Source: Chaetoderma sp. LZ-2023a (lineage: Eukaryota > Mollusca > Caudofoveata > Chaetodermatida > Chaetodermatidae). From it: 64,000 bases of DNA. This document shows positions 29,001 to 40,664 of this stretch, one piece after another (the stretch's first letter is position 1; each line of letters opens with the position of its first letter). The position numbers were made by a program, and so were the translations under genes. The stretch lies in assembly GCA_034401795.1 (NCBI GenBank), contig CM067369.1, positions 85,383,129 through 85,447,128 on the forward strand. Reading direction: 5' to 3'. The notes beneath the pieces were generated by a model. It was not told where the DNA came from, searched no databases, and was given only the letters and a program-made list of their open reading frames with translations.

Positions 29001-32000
29001 AATTAGACAACAATTATGTTATAACTTATTATTGAATACCCTATGGGTACAGTCATCATATATCTTACTATATGCATGTTCACGAAGAAACTAATAAACT
29101 AGTCTTTTTCTTGTTATCAAGACAGGGGAGATAACCTTTATTACTTGAATGAACTCTGTCATCAACTGGTCAGATTCCCTCCCTTATCACAATCTGGTCA
29201 TACGAACTAAATCAGTTAGTTTTTCAGCCCAACTCGCACGCAATCATGATTTATTGACATAATTATGATAGATGTGATGATTGAAGGGCATACTCGTCTC
29301 GAATAATTAGTTATAGATCAAAGGATATCTAATAGATGTAACTATCCATTTAGACGCAGGCAGATCAACAGCACCTGGAGCACAGGGACTGTTACAAAAT
29401 AATGTTTAATTTCTTATGATCAACACATGCTCTACACATTCTCTGTGGAAATATCCTATCTTCTTAACCCTTTCACTGATGAATTACCCATATCTTTGCA
29501 GCAACCATACAGGAAAACTATGAAATATTTAATTAATGTCAATATATTCAAAAGAATAAGTTTTATGTCGTACAGAATTTACTTTTTCAGGGATTTGTCA
29601 GTGAAAGGGCTAAGTAATTTCACAGTTCAATGGCCAAGCCGGCTGATGACAGCTTCTATAAATCATTTCTTCTGCAGGGATGTCCAAATTGAAAATATAC
29701 GTAACCCATTTTTGGGTTACGCAAATTTGCTTTAGGTAACCCATTTTATTTTGCATAACCATTTTCCATGCATTTATGTACAAGATCTAAGCGCATGAAA
29801 GAAATTGCAGGAATGGGAAACAGGTTATGTCAAAAATATTTGCGTAACTTTTGCGAGAACACCACATGGGTTACACCAGTTTGGACAGGCCTGTTCTGGT
29901 AACTGATGTGTCTTCACCCTCATCACACTGATGTCATAATGGTTAATTAATCTACCGTTTTTATTCAAGGAAAGGACACTAGCTTGTATTGGACGCAGGT
30001 TCAATTTTGGCCCAAACCCTCCACAAAAATCTGTATACTCATAGAAGGGATGCATAGAGAAATTAAAATCCATTCTCTAAAATGGTTATAACTCATATAG
30101 AACCTACCACAAAAATTGAATGCAATTTCCATACACATGCTTACCACCGTACCACTATGTTTAATGTACGTCTCAAAAATATCATCGCGGAAGTGAAATT
30201 ATTCATGGGACCGCCTAAATATCATATATCTTCAATAAAGTTCATTTATTCATCAAAATCAATGCTACTTTTGACATTAAATGTTGGCTAGAAAATCTGA
30301 AAATCATGTGACATTAGGAATGCAGTAAGACTAGTTGTGTTTACTGGATTTCTTCTAATATCTGCCATTCTCATTGGCTTGTACGGGAGAATTTATCCAA
30401 TCAGTAAAGAGAAATAATATTTCTGTTCGGAAAAAATTAATAATGGAACAGTGTTTTCTCTCGTATTGTGCATTAATTTTGCAATGCAGACCAACATTAA
30501 ATGATCCAAAATGGAATCAGAATTAAAATGAGATAAAGCGCTTCTTATGTTGGCGAGCCGCTGGCGCTTTTGCGATTGGAGGCAACGTGTTCTCGCGAGA
30601 TCTTATACGCTAACGGGAGTTTGTTATCAAACGGGTACGGATAGGACCTAAAGTACAACAATTACTTCATATCGCGCAATGATAATATATAGTATTCAGA
30701 GTTCCGAGTCCAGAATATTTTATCCGAGTACTCGATCTAATTAAAAACAATCTTTTGCGTTTGGAGGCAAATCACGTGATTTTTATCTTTTTTATATCAA
30801 ATTCAGGATTAATTTTGATGTAATAAATGATCTTTATTAATGGACATGGTGGATACACACTATTTAGGCGCTCCAATTTAATAATTTCAATAATTTCACT
30901 TCCGCGATGATGTCTTGAGGAATACAGTAAACATAGCCGTAAGGTGGTGAGAATTTGTACCGTGTGAAAATGAGTTCAATTTTCATGGTATCATTAATTT
31001 TTTTTTACGAAAACAAATGTGCTCAAAGAATATAATTGATTATAGGACGCACCCCCTGTAATGTAATATGACAAAAAACTGTGTCCTTTAGTCAAATTTT
31101 AACGGTAGTGCCAAAGTTTCTTGAGACCTGTAATAGTACTGTGACTCGCCTGATACTGGAGGAATCTTCCGCAAACTTGAGAAGAGCATTCCTGATTAGT
31201 GGTCAAATTGGTCAAAGTCATGGTGGCTCAATAAATACTGGTAGTGCATGTCCTGATGCTAAGCTTACAGGAGGGATCTTCAACAAACTTTGGTGACTGA
31301 GAGTTCGCCATTCAGTTTGGGCCCACAAATAGCCATTTGATTTTGTGGTTAGACAGAATCATCCAGACTGTATGTTGTTAATGTGCCAGAAGAGGCTGGG
31401 TGAAGATTTCAGATCTGAAATTTCTATGATCTAAGCGACCACCCATTCTTAGTAGCTGCATTTTGCAAGTCCCTATGGTGTACAACATTGCAAATCGATT
31501 TCTGATCCTTCTGGAAGCTGTGGATTCACGGCTCTAAAATTGCTATGAAATTCATGATGAGTCTTTATGATGCTATAAAGCTCTGCAACTTTGACAGCTG
31601 AGCAGCTCCAAGGCCTCTCTTGAACAAGGTTGATGCTTATTACTGAAAAACACATGCGAGCCATCACTAATCACAGCTGGTCATAAAGCTAAATCTGAAA
31701 CGTAGTACTTTACAAACTGTGAAACACAGTTCCACCATCTGTGGGGTAGTTCAACAGTGATGGTTAATGCTTTGACATGGTCTTCCATTGCCAGAAGTAT
31801 CTTCTGCATCTATCGCATGCTCAGAAAGCAAGTTGTCAGTACTGGATGCCAAAAAGTATACGGCACTCTCATGACGCAATAATGCCAACGTGTTAAGTGA
31901 TTTGTGATCAGACCGCAATAACGTAATCTAAGACCACTAAAAATGAAAGAACCAAGAGAGGCTTAGGATGCTCATAAATGACAGTGTACAGTAGAGAAGA

Positions 32001-32255
32001 TTGAAGAAATTAGCTGCATGCAGCTGAAGAAAGTTTCCACTCATAAGAAGTTTCCAGTCCTTCCAGCTTTGGAAAACAGTCACTCATCATCATCACAGCC
32101 ACCATCACCATATGGCGTGCTACCTAGTAGAGATTATTTCCTTGAGTGATCACGATCGATTATTTAAGAATAATCGCGATTACTTGATTAATCAACATAG
32201 GTACAAATTACCCAGACATAAAAACAAAGGCACATCAATGAGGAAATCCACAATG
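29001..32255. other. Large EIF3I intron, mostly unrecognised sequence
   Basis: No exon-like frame of confidence. Near 29705-29765 a short motif, GTAACCCATTTTTGGGTTAC, recurs as a small palindrome and partial copy. Plus-strand 31081-31296 and minus-strand 31473-31667 give 64-71 codon frames with no motif I know; they may be relics of an old element. EIF3I needs no exon here, since the exons on each side join in phase. Confidence 0.5.
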
Positions 32256-32405
32256 GTGTTTAGAAATGTTCTGCAGGCCGAGAGAAGACTATTTTTGAAA
32301 ATAGATCACTGCAATGCCTGGCTCGATCCTCGAGCCAATCATTCTGAGGGTTTTTTTAAATAGTATTCTCTTGACCTGTAAATGGACATACATTCGCTGA
32401 GCATA
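32256..32405. repeat. Foldback MITE family B, copy
   Basis: GAAATGTTCTGCAGGCCGAG opens, the pivot GGCTCGATCCTCGAGCC is at about 32320-32336, and CTTGACCTGTAAATGGACAT closes. Diverged. Confidence 0.65.
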
Positions 32406-32604
32406 ATGTAAATTTTCGTGACCAATCACATTAAAAAGCAATTAAAAGGTAGATTTTGAAATAGTTTATGCAATAGAAATTATTCACGGTTATTAAATTA
32501 TGTAATTTTTAATCATTTAAATTCAAGGTTTAAAAAATAATCATGATTTTCGATTTAAGCAAGTAATCACACAAAAGCCTACTGTCTAGCAGTGTCTCTC
32601 TTAC

Positions 32605-32715
32605 CTTGGCGGTGTTATCTTTAGAGGCTGTAATGATCATACTCATATCAGTAGATGTTTGAATGTCATTAATCTGTTTGCTATGCTCCTGCACTGTCTT
32701 CAGCACCTCCCCTGT
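32605..32715 (-). CDS. EIF3I: EIF3I exon (WD40 blade 5)
   Basis: Thirty-seven codons in phase 0: TGEVLKTVQEHSKQINDIQ followed by TSTDMSMIITASKDNTAK. The acceptor is CATATACCAG, the donor GTAAGA. EHS(R/K)QINDIQ and TASKDNTAK are eIF3i signatures; the latter is the Trp-Asp-type blade end in its eIF3i form. The upstream exon ends QYDVK in phase 0, the downstream one begins LYD. Confidence 0.97.
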
Positions 32716-32742
32716 CTGGTATATGAATGACAACAGTGTTAC

Positions 32743-33075
32743 AATGGACCAGTCCAGTTTGTCCATCAATCATATGTCATAATCAACTACGTTACGTTTA
32801 AGATGAGATCATAATCAATTACGTCATGAATGGCGTGGATAAGTTCGTCACGAATGCTTAATTAATGACGGACTAAGTGTTGTTGTATGAATTGTATGTC
32901 TTTACTATTTAATAAAGATTCGGTTGAATATTTTGAAACTAATTTGACTGGGTGCTGTTGTTGCCATAGGCAGCAACAGCACCCAATCTAATTAGTTTCA
33001 GAATATTCACAGCTTAAACCTGTATAGTCTACTGGAAATTGAGTCAGGGAGTTCAGGGATCGATTGATCCCAACC
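32743..33075. repeat. Foldback MITE family A, copy 5
   Basis: Starts CCAGTCCAGTTTGTCCATC only 28 bp inside the intron beyond the EIF3I exon. Contains CATAATCAATTACGTCATGA, the full core palindrome (GAATATTTTGAAACTAATTT around pivot TTGCCATAGGCAG at about 32962) and GGGATCGATTGATCCCAAC. Confidence 0.7.
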
Positions 33076-33215
33076 AGGAATGGGGTAATAGTAATAGGCT
33101 ATTACAGCGATTTCCATGTAATAGTAATAGAAATAGATTGTTAATTTTACAATGTAATAGTAATAGTAATAGATTGAAAAGTAATAGGTTATACTTGTCT
33201 ATTACAGGGGTATCT
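33076..33215. repeat. TAATAG-rich simple repeat patch
   Basis: Repeats of (A)ATAGTAATAG and GGTAATAGTAATAGGCTATTAC. The patch directly abuts the family-A copy. Low complexity; no function inferred. Confidence 0.6.
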
Positions 33216-33399
33216 TATATGCTCAGCATACAAGACACAAAATTCTGCTTCCACATATTTTTAATATATGCAATAGACAGAATGAAACAGCCAAATGTGG
33301 TATCTGCTGTTTAACTATTTAATTCTGAACATCTCTGTGTGCATTAAACTTGTTCTTGTAAGACAACAACAGTTTGCGGGCAAGACCTTAGGCCCTAGG

Positions 33400-33625
33400 C
33401 AGCAACAGCCAAATTGGTTTCAAAATATTCAATAGAATAGTTCTTGTATTGAATATTATACTCCAGAGTTTTAGAATCAACAGGTTAACATTTCAGCGAT
33501 GAAACAATCTTTCTATCAATTTCCAAGCAACCATATAGGAAATTTGTATATTTTGAAACTAATTTGGCTAGAAGCTGTTGCTTTCTAAGACAGCAACTGC
33601 TTCATTGCAAATTAATTTCAGGGTA
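33400..33625. repeat. Foldback family A core fragments
   Basis: GCCAAATTGGTTTCAAAATA near 33411-33430 and a core at 33545-33625 (TATATTTTGAAACTAATTTG then AGCTGTTGCTTTCTAAGACA... to TTAATTTCAGGGTACTAAAC). Degraded pieces of the same palindrome, in an EIF3I intron. Confidence 0.5.
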
Positions 33626-33788
33626 CTAAACAGAATATTTTTACAGGATAAAAAATTTGGATTATCTGAGATTCCTGCCGTTACAAAATTGCGTGTGTGT
33701 ATATGCATGTGAATCTATGGTGGCTACAACACTACGACATATGTAAAGGTTGAGTGTTTGATAAATTACACACGCAGGCACATGTAGT

Positions 33789-34330
33789 TAAAGTTATCAA
33801 GTGGAAACCAAGTTTTTCTGACAAATTTGGTCGTTATTTAAGGGGGACAACTCTGTTGTGCCTAGACGCATGTCTCCGAAATGCAATCCCCACCGAGGAC
33901 TAGCGACAAGGAATGAGTATGACAAATCTGAAATAAATCCATGCAGACTATGTAAAGTTATTGAGCGGAAACCAAATTTTCCTTGAATTCTATGCCATTC
34001 AAGGGGGATAACTCCATCACATCTAGACGCACATCGCTGAAACGTAATCCCCACGGAGGCCTCGTCATAAGGAATCACCATACCAAATTTGAAATAAATC
34101 CATAAGGAATCACTATACCAAATTTGAAATAAATCCATGCAGACTAGCTAAAGGTATTGAACGGAAACCAAATTTTCCTTGAATTCTATGTCATTCAAGG
34201 GGGAAAACTCCATCACATCTGGGCGCGCGTCGCTGAAACGCAATCCCCACCGAGGCCTCGTCATAAGGAATCACTACACCAAATTTGAAATAAATCCATG
34301 CAGGCTAACTAAAGTTATTGAGTGGAAACC
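33789..34330. repeat. Tandem repeat, ~162-bp unit, about 3.3 copies
   Basis: Units begin near 33789, 33951, 34151 and 34312 with TAAAGTTATTGAG(C/T)GGAAACC, followed by AATTTTCCTTGAATTC, CATTCAAGGGGGA, CATCACATCT, CAATCCCCACCGAGGCCTCG and AAATTTGAAATAAATCCATG. One unit has an extra ~38-bp internal duplication. A poly-G tract (34408-34420) follows the array. Confidence 0.8.
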
Positions 34331-34849
34331 TAAAGTGTGATGGACGGATGGACTGACACACACATGGACACCGCCTACTACTAGTGTCCCCGTCGATGGC
34401 CGTCGGAGGGGGGGGGGGGGGAACAATAAATAAATGACACATGGCTGTGAAAAGGTGAATAGTCTACTAACACCTTTACTATCAATCGATCTCATTATAT
34501 CTTACATAATGGTTAAAGGCTTAATTCCAGTCAAATTGACTCCCAGAATGGTGCGTGGGGAACAAAGATTGATTGTCTATAACTAATCTATTTACATGCA
34601 CTTCTGAAATATCAGTGGGCTAATAACTGTATATTCTTTATCAACCAATGTTCAAGTTCCTTTTAAAATTGATATTGCTGTAAGTTGTTATTGTTCGATA
34701 TACATCAACTACTTTCAGCAACAAAAAGTTCATAATATTCTGTGGTCTCCTTGATCTTGTAGAATAAAGAATTTTGAGATTTGGCCAGAGAGCTAAACTG
34801 ATTAAAATCATTCAAGCATATACTACTACTATGCGACCACATCTGAAGA
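34331..34849. other. Intronic spacer
   Basis: No coding frame or repeat recognised apart from the poly-G tract at about 34408-34421. Confidence 0.4.
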
Positions 34850-35940
34850 AAAGTCTGCTATTCACTAACATTGTATTAGTATAATAAGGAAAAATTTGTT
34901 ACCTCTCCGGGATGTAGAAATTGTGTTGTTTTTCTGACGATGCTAAGAACTTCGCGTCCGTGTTCTTAGGATATTTCCCAGATGTCCGTAGACTTTTTAG
35001 ATGTAACTTTATACAAAGGTGTAAAGTATGACACAACGGGACACTTTGATTATAAAGTATATTTTAAGCCCACAGATTCTCACCAACTACTTCACAAGAA
35101 ATCTTTCCATACACCTCATACCTTTAAAGGAATTGTAAAATCACAAAGCATCCGTTTTCATAGAAATTTGAGTGATAGAAAAAACTTTGAATCTGCATGC
35201 TCTCTCTTATTCAAGGCCCTCAAGCCGAGAGACTATTCGCCTAGAATTTTGCGCAAAATTAAGTCTGAAACTTTACAGGATTTGGAAACTATCCCTGATA
35301 ATGCTGCGGATCTCAGGCCTACCAAGATTCGTCACAAGCGTCCAATCACAGGCGTAGGAGAATCTCGGAAATGTGGAAAGAAAAGGTGTAAATTAGACCT
35401 ACTTCTTCCAAATCAAAAAACTTTTATGAGCTTTCAGAACAAAAACTCATTTCAAATTCAGTCTAATTTAGATTGCGATTCCGAAAACGTGATTTATGTA
35501 GAATCTTGTAAATTGTGCCAAAAGCGGTGAAACCGAATGCCCTTTAAGATGGCGCGCTACTAGACACCTTTGCGATTAGACATGAAAAAGACACGCATGT
35601 CGCTGAACACTTTAACCTTCCTGGCCATTCAGTCGCTCGGGACTTCGAAATTATACCCATTGAACAACCACCTCTCTCTAATACCACTGACGAAACTGAT
35701 AAACAAAGGAAACTTAGAGAATCATTTTGGATTAAGCAATTAGAAACAGAATGGCTGAGGGGCATAAATGTGGACCCCTGGTCTTGCTGATCAGCGTGAA
35801 ATAATTCCATTCACTCTGACATACAATCGAAAAAATGTAGAAATTTCCGAAATTTTGAAAGATGAATATCATAAATTACAGAATAATTTAAGACAGCCTC
35901 TCAATTTGCGCCCAGTAATAGCACTTAGGTAAAATCCAAA
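34850..35940 (+). mobile_element. Penelope-like element 3' fragment (RT end and GIY-YIG region)
   Basis: The plus strand encodes SVDFLDVTLYKG, YFKPTDSHQLLHKKSFH, TPHTFKGIVKSQSIRF and SLLFKALKPRDYS (34982-35240), the post-catalytic part of a PLE-type RT. Then RKCGKKRCKLDLL and DCDSENVIYVESCKLCQK give the start of a GIY-YIG-type module, followed in another phase by a conserved-looking end (RESFWIKQLETEWLRGIN). The catalytic palm is missing and the frame is broken. It belongs to a different PLE lineage from 16736-18720. Located in an EIF3I intron. Confidence 0.6.
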
Positions 35941-36129
35941 TGAACTGGACAAACATCATCATCTTAAAGTTGTCCAATATTTGTAAGGCCATATTGCCTC
36001 TATAAAACAAAAATAACAAATCTCAGGCAATAAAATAAATAAAAAATATTTTTAATTTTTTGAAAATTCTGAGCCAGCGCTTTAACCATATTACTACCTA
36101 CCTACCTATCTATCTATCTATTTTTCATC

Positions 36130-36255
36130 AATGTCCATTTACAGGCGAAGTGAAGACTATTTTTTTAATTTACCACTGGAGTGACAGGCTCAGTTATCGA
36201 GCTAGTTATCCAATTTGGTAAACTTTGAAAAATAGTCTTAATCTCCAAGAGAAGA
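36130..36255. repeat. Foldback MITE family B, copy
   Basis: AATGTCCATTTACAGGCGAA opens and a shortened palindrome is centred near 36195 (GGCTCAGTTATCGAGCTAG). Preceded by a CTATCTATCTAT microsatellite (about 36095-36122). Confidence 0.65.
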
Positions 36256-36479
36256 TGGCAGAAGCGATTTTAGCGGATTGAGACCTAAAGGGTTACATAG
36301 ATACAGTAAGAAAACCAATTTTGTACATATGTAAGCAAGAAACGTAATACACACACTTGCATAGAACAAGTGATATAAAATACTACCCGGTTTGTTCATC
36401 TTAGCACATTGAAACTTCAAAGCAAATACATTAAATGTGACATTTTGAATTCAATCAAATATCATCAAGATATATGTAC

Positions 36480-36607
36480 CTTAACATCATATTGCCGTAC
36501 TTCACCATTTTCATGACCAGTGATAATGTACTCTTCATAAGGTCCCCAGATTGCAGATGTGATTTTAGACCCTTCAATATTGATACATCTTAACGGCTCC
36601 CCATTCA
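36480..36607 (-). CDS. EIF3I: EIF3I exon (WD40 blade 4)
   Basis: Begins with the last two bases of a split codon, then NGEPLRCINIEGSKITSAIW, GPYEEYIITGHENGE and VRQYDVK, ending in phase 0. The acceptor is TTTGCAG, the donor GTACAT. SKITSA(V/I)WGP and I(A/T)GHE(S/N)GE are eIF3i hallmarks. Confidence 0.97.
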
Positions 36608-36744
36608 CTGCAAAAGTAAAAGTTGTCAATTGTTAACATGTAAAGAGATGATCTTCCATGAATAACTATTGTAAATAGCAATTCAGCTCTGGCATTGTCC
36701 CCTTGACCCTTGAAATTTCAGTGTTTCAATTTCAAGACAACTAT

Positions 36745-36810
36745 ACATGAAAGCTGTTGAATATTTTGAAACTAGTTCCCAGTCAAATTAGTTTCAAAAT
36801 ATTAAACAGA
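36745..36810. repeat. Foldback family A core fragment
   Basis: AGCTGTTGAATATTTTGAAA and TTAGTTTCAAAATATTAAAC meet at GTTCCCAGTC, giving a short hairpin without flanking family-A parts. Confidence 0.6.
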
Positions 36811-36939
36811 ATATTGCTTACGTTATAAAGATTTTGCCATTTTTGGTCTATGAGAGTTAAAGAGCTAAATTGTGATACAATAAATATATTAGTTAATCGT
36901 CGTTAACATTTTAACACTCATATCACCCAAAAATGGCTT

Positions 36940-37083
36940 CGGCAGTGGTCTTGAAAAATGTCCACTTGCAGACCAAGAGAATACTATTTTTGAAAATTTA
37001 CCACTGGAATGACTGGCTCGACAACTGAGCCAGTCATTGCAGTGGTAAATTTTCCAAAATGGACATTTTCTATGAAGAAATTG

Positions 37084-37086
<3 letters not shown>
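36940..37086. repeat. Foldback MITE family B, copy truncated by a (TA)n tract
   Basis: Left arm TGTCCACTTGCAGACCAAGA, pivot GGCTCGACAACTGAGCC near 37016, then right arm to AATGGACATTTTCTATGAAG. The A/T-rich edge after it runs straight into the dinucleotide repeat. Confidence 0.7.

Positions 37087-37168
<82 letters not shown>
37087..37168. repeat. (AT)n microsatellite, about 41 units
   Basis: Uninterrupted AT dinucleotide run. It produces long Ile-Tyr frames on both strands that are not genes. Confidence 0.95.
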
Positions 37169-37171
<3 letters not shown>

Positions 37172-37499
37172 GTAAGCGGGATGGGTGGACAAAAATTCAA
37201 AGGCCTGTGGATAAACACGTTCAGGTTGGAGAGGTTTCCACTTTACAGAGGCTAAATTTCTATGTAAAACCTGAATGATCTATGTTCATATTTTCCTCTT
37301 GCAATATTTTTGGTTTTAGAGAGTTCGGTTTGGGACATTCCAAACAGCTCACAGAGTTAGATTTAAGAGAGGCTAGGGAGCTAAATGTTAAGCATGAACA
37401 TTGTTTATTTGCAAGCCTACATTCTTCATCCACATGAAGAAACACATTTATTGTAATTAATTGATGCTCGCATTTCTTCTTCTTCTTGCGTTCATCTTT

Positions 37500-38160
37500 C
37501 TCATGACAGTAATCTTAGATTGTTTTCCTTATTTGGTGCATGAAAGCTGAAGTGGTCATCAAATTGTCTCTGTCTCCTCTGATCTTCTCTTCAAATGATA
37601 CTTCCAATAGGCCAGAAGCGTCTCCTAGCCTGTTCATATCGCTGGCAGTGCTGCAAGAGATGTTCTGCTGTTTCTTCTGCCTGCTGACACTCACAAAGTG
37701 CAGAATCTGTAATCTTGAGACGGTGAAGATGTGCATTGAGACGATTGTGACCAGTCCTCAATCTGAAGATACATGTCTGATCCTCCCTACTGAGGCTGTG
37801 TATTGCATCATTATGCTGCCTGCTGGTGGTTCTTGTGGCTTTAATGATATGCTTCAGTTCTTCAAAGTCAGCCTCAAGGTTTGTTCTTTGTTTGCCCCTT
37901 CCTTAGCCAGTTGATCAGCTTTGTCATTTCCTGATATGTCACAGTGCGAGGGGATCCACTGTAAGTTGACATTGTTCTCCTTAGCCAGTTGCCTAAGATT
38001 TTCATGAATTAAATATGTGCTTTCTTTTCCACTCTCCAGCGTCTTGAGCGCTGAGAGGGAGTTAGTGAGCAAGACAATATTTTCATTTCTGGTTTTACGT
38101 AAAGAATACAATTCCCATTGGATATGTGAAGCTGCAATAAGCCCCATAAATTTACATATT
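37500..38160 (-). mobile_element. LINE fragment: RNase H and C-terminal tail
   Basis: The minus strand encodes an RNase H-like domain (LLTNSLSALKTLESGKES, LRQLAKENNVNLQWIPSHCD, ISGNDKADQLAKEGAN). A zinc-finger-like tail follows in a different phase near 37800-37630 (CIFRLRTGHNRLNAHLHRL, then CECQQAEETAEHLLQHC). The order RNase H then CX1-3C...HX4C-type tail is seen at the 3' ends of RNase H-bearing non-LTR elements. It is truncated and frameshifted and lies in the EIF3I intron 36608-38179, immediately beside an exon. Confidence 0.65.
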
Positions 38161-38179
38161 GCAAATGTCATTAACTTAC

Positions 38180-38329
38180 CCATTTGTTTTGGATCGGAAG
38201 AGTCAAATATGTTAATCTCACATGGATAGCCCATAGTCTTATCCGTTGTATACATCATTAATCGACCACCGTACGACCAGCCACATGATCTCACAGCTGT
38301 GTGTGTCTCCAAAACTACCAACTGTTTAC
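38180..38329 (-). CDS. EIF3I: EIF3I exon (WD40 blade 3), first seen in this window
   Basis: Opens with GK completed across the splice (acceptor GTTTTAG), then QLVVLETHTAVRSCGWSYGG, RLMMYTTDKTMGYPCEIN and IFDSSDPKQM, and ends one base into the next codon. The donor is GTAAGT. It corresponds to about residue 83 onwards of the ~325-residue protein. The about 82 N-terminal residues (blades 1-2) have no match between here and position 64000, so their exons probably lie beyond the right edge. Confidence 0.95.
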
Positions 38330-38888
38330 CTAAAACAGAACAAGCAATGTCTTTATGAATCACAACTATATGATACCCGAAGAAAAAGATGTTATCCACA
38401 GTCTAGTACAGCAATGTCAGTCTCGATATGAACACAAGTTCACAATTTAATGGTCATGTCAGTCAACAAGAGGCCCAATAGTCTATTGGTTAAGTCGAAA
38501 ACTGACCAAAATTGTTCAAAATGTGAAACAAACATGAAAATTGGCTTACTTATAGATTTTTGTATGCTCTATCCAATAAGAGCAGGACACACATGATCAC
38601 ACATATTTTAGCCGCCATTTTGAATTTCATCATGGCTGCTTTCGAAACTTATTTATATAATACACTACCTTCTAGGACACATATATAGATGAATAAGGTG
38701 AATTTTTATGTTTTACTATCCAAAGCTGATGTGATTATTTACGAATACATAGCTTATTTCCTTATATCAATATTCTATATGGCACAAGCAAAAAGCAGGC
38801 TTTACAACGAAATTGTTATATTTTGAATTTCATTGGCGGGATCACATATTTCAATTGATCTGTGCACTCGTTGTGTATTAATACCACT
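38330..38888. other. EIF3I intron before the nested gene remnant
   Basis: Includes a scrap of repeat family C (AACAAGAGGCCCAATAGTC at 38465) and a GCCGCCATTTTG string near 38611. No frame recognised. Confidence 0.4.
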
Positions 38889-40419
38889 CTATCTATAGCA
38901 TGAGCCACCACCAGTGCAAAGTTCAGTGTATGAAAGGGAAGAATTAATGCATTTACAAGGGGGCTTACAAGCTTTTTTGCAGCCACATTTGATTAATTCT
39001 TTGCAAGACTTTGCAGCCTCAGGAAGGGCTGACCAGTAAGGTACTCAGTGTTCATTTGCATCCTTTGTCCATCCCCAATCACATGAGTTTGGTAACTGCT
39101 GTTGAGCTGCCTGTCCCCAACAGTGTCCTCCTTGATATGCCGATATTCTGATATGCTAAGTAAGCGCAGCCTTAGTTGGGGGTATGTGATCTAGCTGCCT
39201 TTTCTTGCTTGGTTTACCTGGTTGCAATCACTAGTTCTGTTATATGCTTCTGTGATTTCAGGAAATGATGTCCATGTGTCCCAAGCCATTTTCTTCCCAA
39301 TGCTGCTGAAGGAGGATGAGGTATCACAGTCACTGAAGGCATGGAAGAATGGCAATGCCCTAGCCTTCTGATCCCCAAGTGCGGTTGCAATGCTATGGGC
39401 TGGTATCACTTTAAAATTTTTCTTCACACCAAAAGCGATCCATAACTCATCAAGTGGCAAGGAATGAAATGTAGCAATAGCTAGAACAACCACATGTGTC
39501 GACTGTTCTGATCAGAACGGCGGTAGCCATGTTGTGCACAATGTAGTACATGTAACAGTATTCTTGTGTCCGCTTCCTCATGATTACATGGTGCAAGATT
39601 AATTGCATTGTCACACTCATGAGAATACAAAACTATTTTTTCGAATGTGCTATTAAGCTGTTTTCCTGGAGTAACCAGCTTGGCAACACATTTTGCTAAG
39701 AAATTGTTCAGCTCTTTCTTATTTTCATCAAAATGAAGGAACCTTTGCCAGTTCTTCGGCATCTGTGTGGATGCATTAACAACAATTCCGGTTCCTGAAC
39801 CTCTTTTTAGTCTGGTACATCCTTTCAAACTTTTGTCAATGTGCTGATCCCATACCACGTCCAGACGCTTTGAAGATTCAAGATTCCTCATTAGATATGG
39901 AATGAATACTTTCTCGGCACAGTCACTAAAAGTAGAACAGGATTTGGGGAGCAGCATATTGATGACAACAAACCCATCAAAAAATTTTGCATCAACTTCA
40001 GGGTTACTATCACTGGTAGTAGGGATCACTCGTTCAAAGCATGCAATAAGGTCTGACTTGGTGCATGTTCTCAGTTGTCACACATCTCATAAAGAAGGTG
40101 GAGCTGCTTGGTTCTCGTGCCTGAAAAATTCATCCATATCTCCATTTCTGGATTGGCACAATATAAACATTCTGGAGAACAATTCACAATTACTCTTTAG
40201 AGTGCTCATTTGATATCAAGTCTTTGATTGTCTTTTGGGAGATGTCTTCTGGAAAAGAGGCATGTAATTTTTTACGATGATGTCAGAAATGGGGTTTGAA
40301 CATTTGACCAGTCTTTCATCAACATACTTTTCATACTGTGACTGTCCTACTTGTTTGATGCTTTGAAGAGTGGATATCGACTTCTCTCCCATTACCTCTT
40401 TGGTGTGCAACACTCAAAT
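38889..40419 (-). pseudogene. Unknown-function gene, C-terminal third (acidic PIN/FEN-like pattern and Cys-rich tail)
   Basis: Third piece of a ~1480-codon gene read from 59033 leftward. It encodes MLLPKSCSTFSDCAEKVF and CNHEEADTRILLHVLHCA, then a segment in another phase with VVVLAIATFHSLPLDELWIA, then IPAHSIATALGDQKARALPF and FHAFSDCDTSSSF. The spaced acidic groups (EEAD, VDTxVVVLA, DCDT) recall the metal-binding aspartates of PIN/FEN nucleases. A Cys-rich tail (CKELIKCGCKKACKPPCKC) precedes the stop at 38889. I know this as a multi-copy family without a firm function. Frameshifted, and cut at 40419 by DIRS copy 2. Confidence 0.6.
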
Positions 40420-40429
40420 TGCAGGAAAT

Positions 40430-40640
40430 GTCAATTTCCCTTTCTCCGAGATCTAACAATACTCACCATTCTGTTACTTCTGATATACAGCTGGCCCTGA
40501 CAGCGGCTCTAGGATTATAGACTTAGAAAGCTTTACCGACTCCTTGGAACCGGGTACTCGGCTCCCAACTGCCGAGTACCCGTCTACCATAGAGCTCATA
40601 TTGTTTGCATAGCCACCAAACAAGAGAAATCCATGGCTTG
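40430..40640 (-). repeat. 3'-side inverted terminal repeat of DIRS copy 2
   Basis: Contains AGCGGCTCTAGGATTATAGA and CAACTGCCGAGTACCCGTCT, the reverse complement of the repeat at 47225-47368. Its outermost 40 bases pair with the ICR that follows. Confidence 0.85.
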
Positions 40641-40664
40641 CCTCCGTGGGGCTGGGAGGCTGGG

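Noticed and set aside
29427-32100. Additional EIF3I or other host exons in the 9-kb intron
   Set aside because: Exons on both sides join in phase with the known protein, and the short frames here have no recognisable motif or paired splice sites.
36889-37278. Overlapping frames rich in Ile-Tyr on both strands
   Set aside because: They are translations of the (AT)n microsatellite at 37087-37168 plus foldback sequence.
37854-38399. A 181-codon fusion of WD40 and RNase H domains
   Set aside because: The EIF3I exon ends at a consensus donor (38179); the RNase H part is an intronic LINE fragment that happens to be in frame.
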